Assembly: GCF_016126015.1 (NCBI RefSeq)
Contig: NZ_JAEFDB010000001.1
Location: 682,001 to 746,000, forward strand
DNA length: 64,000 nucleotides
Reading direction: 5' to 3'
Source of the DNA: Capnocytophaga periodontitidis
GTDB lineage: Bacteria; Bacteroidota; Bacteroidia; Flavobacteriales; Flavobacteriaceae
Below, in pieces: positions 51,691-59,025 of the stretch; position 1 is the stretch's first letter, and the number at the start of each line of letters is the position of its first letter. Below the pieces are notes generated by a model that worked only from the letters and a program-made list of their open reading frames with translations, was not told where the DNA came from and did no database searches. A program made the translations under genes and the position numbers.

Positions 51691-54140
51691 TGTACTTTGT
51701 AGAAGTCATATTACCACTTCCGCTTCCTAAATTGTACACTTATCGTATCAACGAGGATGAAGCGCATTTCTTGCAAACGGGAATGCGTGTAGCTGTTTCA
51801 TTTGGCAAATTAAAAGTATATACAGCTTTAGTTTATAAAATACATACTAATGAACCTACTTATGAAACTAAAGATATTGAATATATTCTAGACGAAACTC
51901 CCATCGTTACTCCTGAACAAATTACTCATTGGCAGTGGATTGCCGATTATTATATGTGTACTTTAGGTGAAGTGATAAAATCGGCTTTACCATCAGCTTT
52001 TTTGCTAGAAAGTGAAACTATTATCGAAATTGCTGAAAAAGACCTCAATCCCAATCTATTTAGCGATGATGAATTTCAGGTGTACGAAGCTCTACACTAC
52101 AAAACAGCCTTAAAAGGAAGTGAAGTGAGTAAAATCATTCCTAAAAAGAAGACCTTAAAGGTCATAAAGAGTTTGGTAGAAAAAGGTGCTGCTCGTATTT
52201 CAGAAAGAATTTTTGAAAAATATGTGCCAAAGCTCGTAAAATTCATACGTTTAGCAGAAGCCTACCAATCTCAAGAAGGTTTACAAAAAGCTTTAGAATT
52301 GCTGAAAGGTGAAAAGCAAAAAAAACTGATAATGGCTTACTTCAATTATATCAATAGAGAGGTTTTACCTTTAAAAGTTGAAAATCTATTAGAAGAAGCT
52401 AAGGTTTCAAATGCGGTACTCAAATCGGTAGTAGAAAAAGGTATTTTAGAAATATATTACTTGCAAAAAGATCGTGTAAGTTTCGCTGATAGTGAGGTTT
52501 TAGCAAAAAAAACACTCAACAATATACAAAACGAAGCACTATATCAAGTACAACAACAGTTTCAAACTAAAAATACAGTACTTTTACAAGGTGTCACGGC
52601 TTCTGGTAAAACCGAAATCTACATTGAACTTATCGACCAATACCTAAAGAAAGGTAAACAAGTGCTTTACTTGCTCCCAGAAATCGCCTTGACAATTCAT
52701 CTTATCAATCGATTGAAAAAACACTTTGGTAAAAATCTATCAGTATATCATTCTAAATACAATACTAACGAGCGCGTAGAGGTTTGGAACAACGTGTTGA
52801 ACAATCACCCTAAAGCACAATTAGTGGTTGGGGTACGTTCTTCAGTATATCTACCTTTCAAAAACTTAGGTTTAGTGGTAATTGATGAGGAACACGATAG
52901 TTCTTATCGCCAATTCGACCCTACTCCTCGCTTGCAAGCGCGTGATAGTGCCATTATGCTAGCTAACATCTTCAAAGCGAAAACTTTATTAGGTACAGCA
53001 ACTCCCTCAATAGAAAGTATGCACAACGTAAAAGTAGGCAAATATGGTTTTGTCTATCTATCAAAACGTTATGCTAATTTTCTCCCCCCTATCATCGAAC
53101 TTATCGACATCAAGGACAAGCTACATCGCAAACGTATGAACGGGCATTTTTCCGATATTCTTATTGAAGAAATGACCAATACTTTATCACAAGGAAAACA
53201 AGTGCTTTTGTTCCAAAACCGAAGAGGTTATGCACCTATTGTACAGTGTATGCATTGCGGCACAGTCCCTCAATGCCCACATTGCGATGTGAGTCTCACT
53301 TTCCACCATAGTAGCAATCAGTTGCGATGTCATTATTGTGGCTATGCAATACCTATGCCCAAAACTTGTATTGCTTGTGGAAGTGTAGATTTAAAAACAA
53401 AAGGTTTTGGTACTGAACAGATTAGTAAAGAATTAGAAGTACTTTTCCCCCAAGTAGCCATCGACCGAATGGATCAAGATACTACCAATGGCAAATACGG
53501 ATATGAAAAAATATTAGCCAAATTTGAACAGCAAGAAACCCAAATATTGGTAGGTACCCAAATGATTTCTAAAGGATTAGATTTTGAAAATATAGGATTA
53601 GTAGGAGTAATGAATGCCGATGCTCTCATTCATTCTCCCGACTATCGAGCTTATGAACGTAGTTTTCAGTTGTTATTACAAGTCTCAGGGCGTGCAGGTA
53701 GAAGTGCTCAACGAGGAAAAGTTTTAATACAAACCTACAATCCTCAACACCCTGTAATTCAACAAGTATTACAAAATGATTTCAAGGGGATGTATCAAAA
53801 TCAAATAGAGGAACGCCAATCTTTCTCGTATCCTCCATTTGTACAAATGATTAAAATAACACTGAAACACACGAACTTCAATCGTACAAATGAAGGTGCT
53901 GAGTGGTTCGCTAATGCTCTTAAAGAAGCTTTTGCTTCCAAAAAGGGAATAGAAATTTTAGGTCCTGAGTTTCCCTTAATTTCACGCATCAGAAACGAAT
54001 ATTTGAAAGATGTTTTAGTGAAGGTAAAACCTTCTGAACTTTCTATACATCATACTAAAGAACAAATCAAACGTATAGAAACCAGTTTTCAGTCTATTAG
54101 TAATTTTCGTACCATAAGAGTTAGTTATTTGATTGATTAA
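51690..54140 (+). CDS. priA: Primosomal protein N' (replication restart helicase)
   Basis: 816 residues. N-terminal DNA-binding domain (1-110) starts YFVEVILPLPLPKLYTYRI. The helicase core has Walker A GVTASGKTEIY near 308, ALTIHLINRL, VIDEEHDSSYRQ (DEEH box) and LLFQNRRGYAP. The zinc region has paired Cys: CMHCGTVPQCPHC and CHYCGYAIPMPKTCIACG. PriA restarts stalled replication forks. Translationally coupled to the YihY gene. Confidence 0.96.
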   Translation: MYFVEVILPLPLPKLYTYRINEDEAHFLQTGMRVAVSFGKLKVYTALVYKIHTNEPTYETKDIEYILDETPIVTPEQITHWQWIADYYMCTLGEVIKSALPSAFLLESETIIEIAEKDLNPNLFSDDEFQVYEALHYKTALKGSEVSKIIPKKKTLKVIKSLVEKGAARISERIFEKYVPKLVKFIRLAEAYQSQEGLQKALELLKGEKQKKLIMAYFNYINREVLPLKVENLLEEAKVSNAVLKSVVEKGILEIYYLQKDRVSFADSEVLAKKTLNNIQNEALYQVQQQFQTKNTVLLQGVTASGKTEIYIELIDQYLKKGKQVLYLLPEIALTIHLINRLKKHFGKNLSVYHSKYNTNERVEVWNNVLNNHPKAQLVVGVRSSVYLPFKNLGLVVIDEEHDSSYRQFDPTPRLQARDSAIMLANIFKAKTLLGTATPSIESMHNVKVGKYGFVYLSKRYANFLPPIIELIDIKDKLHRKRMNGHFSDILIEEMTNTLSQGKQVLLFQNRRGYAPIVQCMHCGTVPQCPHCDVSLTFHHSSNQLRCHYCGYAIPMPKTCIACGSVDLKTKGFGTEQISKELEVLFPQVAIDRMDQDTTNGKYGYEKILAKFEQQETQILVGTQMISKGLDFENIGLVGVMNADALIHSPDYRAYERSFQLLLQVSGRAGRSAQRGKVLIQTYNPQHPVIQQVLQNDFKGMYQNQIEERQSFSYPPFVQMIKITLKHTNFNRTNEGAEWFANALKEAFASKKGIEILGPEFPLISRIRNEYLKDVLVKVKPSELSIHHTKEQIKRIETSFQSISNFRTIRVSYLID

Positions 54141-54171
54141 TTTTTAGTTTGCTAATTTGCTAATCAACAAA

Positions 54172-54202
54172 TTGGCTAATTGACAAATTATTCTTACTTT
54201 TG
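54172..54202 (+). promoter_or_regulatory. Promoter of the ABC exporter gene at 54227
   Basis: TTG at 54172-54174 and TACTTTTG at 54195-54202, spacer 20, in the shared AT-rich promoter block. AATTGACAAATTATTCTTAC is identical to the purM promoter. Confidence 0.65.
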
Positions 54203-54226
54203 CACTCTGATTGAGAATTTAAGCCA

Positions 54227-55972
54227 ATGGCACATCTGAGACATATACGTAAATATTTTTATAAATATAAATACCACTTACTACTTGGGATACTTATTAC
54301 CATAGTGTCGCGAGTGTTTTCACTCTTTATGCCGCGATATGTAAAAAACTCTATTGCAGCCATTGAGGACTTTGCTAAATCGGCTAACAAAGATGCCTCA
54401 CAAATGACTTCCTTACTTATAGAATACGCGCTTATTATCATCGGTACAACTATCATATCGGCAGTGCTGATGTTCTTTATGCGTCAGCTTATCATCAATG
54501 TATCTCGTTACATCGAATACGATATGAAAAACGAGATATTTAAAAAATACGAACAGCTATCGCTTAGCTTCTACAAACGCAACCGAGTAGGTGACCTGAT
54601 GAACCGTATCAGCGAGGACGTATCGAAAGTACGTATGTACGCAGGTCCTGCTATTATGTATAGTGTGCAAACTATTACACTTTTTGCTTGCGTAATTCCG
54701 CTAATGTTTATCATCTCTCCCAAACTTACTATCTACACCCTTATCCCACTGCCTATTCTCTCTTTGCTTATCTACAAAATGAGCAAAAAGATTAATATCG
54801 AAACGATGAAGGTACAAGCCTACCTATCCGACCTTTCTACTTTCTCGCAAGAAACTTTCTCAGGTATCGGGGTAATAAAATCGTATAATAACGAGGCGGC
54901 TACCGATGCACAATTAGCAGTACTCGCTGAAGACGGTCGTCAGAAAAATATCAAGCTCGCTAAGATACAGGCTTTCTTTATCCCTACAATGATACTGATG
55001 ATAGGATTGAGCCTTATCTTTGTAATCTTTATTGGGGGAAAGCTCTATTACACCGGTGAAATACAATCTATTGGAGTAATTGTAGAGTTCAGTATTTACG
55101 TGATGATGCTCACTTGGCCTGTGGCTACAGTGGGCTGGGTAAGTTCTATTGTACAACAAGCGGAAGCCTCGCAAAAGCGCATCAATGAGTTTCTTTCCGA
55201 AGTACCTCAGATACGCAATCAGGTAGGAGAGCTTACGCCTATTAAAGGAGATATTACATTTGATAAAGTATCTTTCCGTTATGAAGATACGGGGATAGAA
55301 GCTCTTAAAGACGTATCTTTCCATATAGAAGCAGGACAAACAGTAGCCGTTATAGGCAAAACCGGTAGTGGTAAGACTACATTGTTAGACCTCATTGCAC
55401 GTATGTACGATGCAAATCAGGGTGAAGTACTGATAGGAGGCAAACCCGTAAGAGAATTGAATCTACACAGCTTGCGCAGAGCTATTTCGGTAGTGCCACA
55501 AGAGAACTTTTTGTTTTCGGACACTATTCGCAACAATCTGCGCTTTGGTAATAAAAATGCTACTGAAGAACAAATAATAGAAGCCTGCCAAAAAGCCGTA
55601 GTGCATAATAATATTATAGAGTTTACAAACCAATACGACTCGGTGCTTGGAGAGCGCGGGGTATCACTCAGTGGCGGGCAACGCCAACGAGTAGCCATCG
55701 CAAGAGCTTTGCTCAAAGAAGCCGAAATTTATTTGTTAGACGATTGTTTATCAGCCGTAGATATCGATACCGAAGAGAAGATTTTAACTAATTTGCGCGA
55801 TACCTTAAAAGGCAAAACCGTAATTATAGTAAGTCATCGTGTGTCTATCACTAAATACGCCGATAAAATACTGATGCTCGACAAAGGAAAATTAGTAGAA
55901 CAAGGTACCAAAGACGAACTTTTAGCTCAAAATGGTGTCTTCAAAGCCTTTTACGATACCCAAACCATATAA
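54227..55972 (+). CDS. ABC exporter, fused transmembrane and ATPase domains
   Basis: 581 residues. Six-helix exporter domain (about 1-320), with the coupling region VGDLMNRISEDVSKVRMY. The ATPase has Walker A VIGKTGSGKTTLL, Q-loop VPQENFLFSDTI, signature LSGGQRQRVAIARAL, Walker B IYLLDDCLSAVD (DD in place of DE) and H-loop VSHRV. The catalytic Glu is replaced by Asp, as in some half-transporters of heterodimers. A lipid, drug or peptide exporter is likely. It is followed by the isochorismate synthase after 20 bases. Confidence 0.93.
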   Translation: MAHLRHIRKYFYKYKYHLLLGILITIVSRVFSLFMPRYVKNSIAAIEDFAKSANKDASQMTSLLIEYALIIIGTTIISAVLMFFMRQLIINVSRYIEYDMKNEIFKKYEQLSLSFYKRNRVGDLMNRISEDVSKVRMYAGPAIMYSVQTITLFACVIPLMFIISPKLTIYTLIPLPILSLLIYKMSKKINIETMKVQAYLSDLSTFSQETFSGIGVIKSYNNEAATDAQLAVLAEDGRQKNIKLAKIQAFFIPTMILMIGLSLIFVIFIGGKLYYTGEIQSIGVIVEFSIYVMMLTWPVATVGWVSSIVQQAEASQKRINEFLSEVPQIRNQVGELTPIKGDITFDKVSFRYEDTGIEALKDVSFHIEAGQTVAVIGKTGSGKTTLLDLIARMYDANQGEVLIGGKPVRELNLHSLRRAISVVPQENFLFSDTIRNNLRFGNKNATEEQIIEACQKAVVHNNIIEFTNQYDSVLGERGVSLSGGQRQRVAIARALLKEAEIYLLDDCLSAVDIDTEEKILTNLRDTLKGKTVIIVSHRVSITKYADKILMLDKGKLVEQGTKDELLAQNGVFKAFYDTQTI

Positions 55973-55992
55973 GCTATTGTGCAATTTAACTT

Positions 55993-57060
55993 ATGAGAAT
56001 AGAAACTGAAGATTATATTTCATTTGAAGAACTTCTAAAACAAGTACAGCACAAATATGCTGAACACTTACCTTTTGTGTGCTACAAACCTCCACATCAC
56101 ACTTCAGTAATATTGTTGGAACAAGAAGATGATACACTTCATTTTTTCAACACTGGTAAAGAAGAACAAGAGGGATTTGTTTTCGCTCCTTTCGATACTA
56201 ACGAACCTGCTGTTATCATCACTCCTAACAAATTTACCATAAGCCATTTACCTACACAATCGATTGTAGAAAATACTAATATTGATATTTTAGAAGATAC
56301 CAAAACCGAAAAACAAAAGCATATAGATTTAGTAACCAAAGCTATTAATGAAATACATCAAGGAACTTTTGAAAAAGTAGTACTTTCGCGCAAGATAACT
56401 ATCAAAGAAGTGGTAAATCCATTTAAGAGCTTTACCAATATGGTAACACGATACCCTTCAGCATTCTGCTATTTGTTTTATCACCCTAAAGTGGGAACTT
56501 GGCTCGCTGCTACTCCCGAAACACTTTTTCAAAGTAATGGTAACAATTTTCAAACAATGGCATTAGCAGGAACACAACCTTTCAAAGAAGGTAAGATTCA
56601 TTGGCTTTCTAAAGAAAAAGAAGAACAACAAATAGTTACTGATACCATTGTACAACAATTACAAGGATATGCTGAAAAAATTGAAGTTTCAGCCCCTCAA
56701 ACCGTGCAAGCTGGAAAAGTAATGCACTTATGCACTATAATTAAAGGAAAAATAGAAGAAAATAAAGCTTTTGAAGTGGTACAACGTCTGCACCCTACCC
56801 CTGCTGTCTGTGGCTACCCTACTGATAAAGCTCATAAATTTATTATAGAAAATGAACTTTATAATAGACAATATTACACAGGTTATTGTGGATGGGTATC
56901 TAATAATAACCAAGCGCTCTATGTAAATCTACGCTGTATGCAAATCACAGCCAACGAAACCTTTTTATATGTAGGAGGTGGCATTACCAAAGATTCCATA
57001 CCCGAAAAAGAATACGAGGAAACACAGAACAAAGCTCAAACAATGATAACAATTCTGTAA
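55993..57060 (+). CDS. Isochorismate synthase
   Basis: 355 residues of the chorismate-binding (MenF/EntC) family. Motifs: FEKVVLSRKITIKEV, PSAFCYLFYHPKVGTWLAATPETLFQ, MALAGTQPF, LHPTPAVCGYP and YTGYCGWVS, with the metal-binding Glu near the end. It makes isochorismate from chorismate, the first step of menaquinone synthesis, feeding MenD at 11.1 kb. It could also serve siderophore synthesis, but no siderophore genes are near. Probably menF by function. Confidence 0.88.
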   Translation: MRIETEDYISFEELLKQVQHKYAEHLPFVCYKPPHHTSVILLEQEDDTLHFFNTGKEEQEGFVFAPFDTNEPAVIITPNKFTISHLPTQSIVENTNIDILEDTKTEKQKHIDLVTKAINEIHQGTFEKVVLSRKITIKEVVNPFKSFTNMVTRYPSAFCYLFYHPKVGTWLAATPETLFQSNGNNFQTMALAGTQPFKEGKIHWLSKEKEEQQIVTDTIVQQLQGYAEKIEVSAPQTVQAGKVMHLCTIIKGKIEENKAFEVVQRLHPTPAVCGYPTDKAHKFIIENELYNRQYYTGYCGWVSNNNQALYVNLRCMQITANETFLYVGGGITKDSIPEKEYEETQNKAQTMITIL

Positions 57061-57095
57061 CATCACACTTTTTAATAACTAAAAACTAAATTATA

Positions 57096-57827
57096 ATGAA
57101 GAGATTAGTAATGGCAATGTCGGCACTATTGATGATAGTAGCTTGCGAGAAGGACGACAAAAACACGATGATTGTAGAAGGCAATATCGAAGGGTTAAAA
57201 ATGGGAACTATCTATTTACAACAATATGTAAATGATAAACTTACCAATATCGACTCAGTAGTAGCCAATGGTGATGGTAAATTTACTTTCAAACGGCATT
57301 TAGAAAGTCCTGAAGTTTTTTACATCTACCTCGATTTGAAGAAACAAGCTGGCACTGACCTCGGTGACCGCTTAATGTTTTTTGGTGAACCTACCACTAT
57401 CAACATCAATAGCGCTTATGATATGTTTGAGGTAAGAGCCAATATCAGTGGCTCTCAATCACAAAAGGAATACAATGAATACCTACACACTATGCGACAA
57501 TTTGGGATGCGTAACGCTCAACTACTTGAACAACAAGTAAATGCTTTCAAAGCTGGTAAAACTTCCTTAGTCGATTCACTAAACACTGCTTCCGAGAAGA
57601 ATAACTTCCGTCGCCACCTTTTTGTGTTAAATTACGCCCTCTCTCACCCCAATTCTTACATTACTCCTTATGTAGTATTAGCAGATGCTCCTAATACCCG
57701 TGTAAAATATTTAGATTCTATCTACGGGAAACTGAACAAAGATGTTGCTAATTCTAAATATGGCAAAGAGTTCAAAACTTATATAGAAATAGCTCGAAAA
57801 GCTGAAAATGAGAGTATTAAGAATTAA
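57096..57827 (+). CDS. DUF4369 lipoprotein
   Basis: 243 residues. Lipoprotein signal MKRLVMAMSALLMIVACEKDD (Cys17). DUF4369 N-domain follows (VEGNIEGLKMGTIYLQQYVNDKLTNIDSV, then TFKRHLESPEVFYIYLD). A helical C-half has no thioredoxin domain, unlike full-length TlpA relatives. Function unknown; DUF4369 is common at the Bacteroidota cell surface. Its stop overlaps the convergent acyltransferase stop by four bases (TTAA). Confidence 0.82.
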   Translation: MKRLVMAMSALLMIVACEKDDKNTMIVEGNIEGLKMGTIYLQQYVNDKLTNIDSVVANGDGKFTFKRHLESPEVFYIYLDLKKQAGTDLGDRLMFFGEPTTININSAYDMFEVRANISGSQSQKEYNEYLHTMRQFGMRNAQLLEQQVNAFKAGKTSLVDSLNTASEKNNFRRHLFVLNYALSHPNSYITPYVVLADAPNTRVKYLDSIYGKLNKDVANSKYGKEFKTYIEIARKAENESIKN

Positions 57828-58780
57828 AATCTACCATAAAGTATTCTCCTCAACCATTTCACCCGCTGTATGAGACGTTGTATAATATCACAGGCGATAA
57901 CAGCTAAAACCGTAAAAATCACTACGTTCAAATAGAAGTTATCGCCTATATATTTTTTAATATAATCTACCAAAAAACGCATATAGTAATGAGTAACATA
58001 TATTTCTAATGAAATACTTCCTAAATACTTCAAACATTGTGTTGCTTTATTTTCTGAATGACAGATCCCTTCCCATAGAACATAAGAAGCCGCAATACCC
58101 GTAAGTGCCAAAGCATACAAGCGAAGAGAATCGAGTACATAATGAGATTTATCAACTGAAAAAAACAATAAAAGTGGAAAGACCACAAACCCTACCCAGC
58201 CTATAGGGCGCAAAATTTTTAAGGCTTGAGATTTATATTTATGGGTAGCATAACCTAATGAAAAATAGATAAAATACCAACACAATTCGGGTAATCCATA
58301 AAAGATAGGTTGTGCTCCTGTAACTCGATGCAAAAATACAAGAATACTCCATAAACCTATCATTACCCATATTTCACGGTATTTGTTGATTTTCAAAGCA
58401 AGATAGAGCAGAACGCACTCCCAGAAAAGCAACCACAAGAACCACATTCCTTGTGTGGGTTTATAAATAAGCACGCAAAGATGTTCCCATACTTTTTCTA
58501 TATCGAGGATATAACCGTGATAGGTGGCAGAAATTAAAAACCAAACGAAGAAAGGAATTACTAATACTTGAAAGCGTTTACTGAGGTTCAACTCACCACG
58601 TGCATTAAAGTTCACATAGCCTGAAAGGAACATAAATAAAGGCATATGAAAAGCGTAAATAGTTACATAAAAAGGGTTTGTACGGTCATCTCCTGAAAAC
58701 CATTGTGAAGCGTGTCCCATCACTACCAATATGATAGTAAAACCTTTGAGCACATCAATAAGAGGATTGCGTTCTTTCAT
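57824..58780 (-). CDS. Acyltransferase 3 family membrane protein
   Basis: 318 residues with ~10 helices. Starts RNPLIDVLKGFTIILVVMGHASQWF, containing the conserved His of acyltransferase-3 (OafA/WecH) proteins. YAFHMPLFMFLSGYV, GMWFLWLLFWECVLL and ISLEIYVTHYYMRFL are also typical. It would acetylate a surface sugar such as O-antigen or peptidoglycan; the substrate is unknown. Divergent from secDF. Confidence 0.9.
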   Translation of the reverse strand: MKERNPLIDVLKGFTIILVVMGHASQWFSGDDRTNPFYVTIYAFHMPLFMFLSGYVNFNARGELNLSKRFQVLVIPFFVWFLISATYHGYILDIEKVWEHLCVLIYKPTQGMWFLWLLFWECVLLYLALKINKYREIWVMIGLWSILVFLHRVTGAQPIFYGLPELCWYFIYFSLGYATHKYKSQALKILRPIGWVGFVVFPLLLFFSVDKSHYVLDSLRLYALALTGIAASYVLWEGICHSENKATQCLKYLGSISLEIYVTHYYMRFLVDYIKKYIGDNFYLNVVIFTVLAVIACDIIQRLIQRVKWLRRILYGRF

Positions 58781-58799
58781 ACCTATTTCTTTATAGGAG

Positions 58800-58829
58800 C
58801 AAAAATACTTTCTTTTTTTTAATTAGCAA
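58800..58829 (-). promoter_or_regulatory. Acyltransferase promoter with duplicated box
   Basis: Minus strand TATTTTTG at 58807-58800. A second identical copy AGCAAAAATACTTTCT at 58825-58840 provides the TTG (58829-58827) at 19 bases. The duplicated 16-base word could also be a second promoter. Confidence 0.5.
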
Positions 58830-58956
58830 AAATACTTTCTGTTTAAAGCATTCTTCTTTCTTAATAAAAATACTTTAAAAGGTTGATTTTTAACAATTAA
58901 AACTCTCCTCGTTTTTTATACTAACAAAAAATATTATCTTTTTTTTAAGAATATTT

Positions 58957-58985
58957 TTGTAATCCCCACAAAATATGTATTTTTG
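58957..58985 (+). promoter_or_regulatory. secDF promoter
   Basis: TTG at 58957-58959 and TATTTTTG at 58978-58985, spacer 18. ATG 59026 lies 41 bases downstream. Confidence 0.6.
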
Positions 58986-59025
58986 CCGTTTGAAGAAGTA
59001 AAACAAGTAAATTATCAATTAAAAA

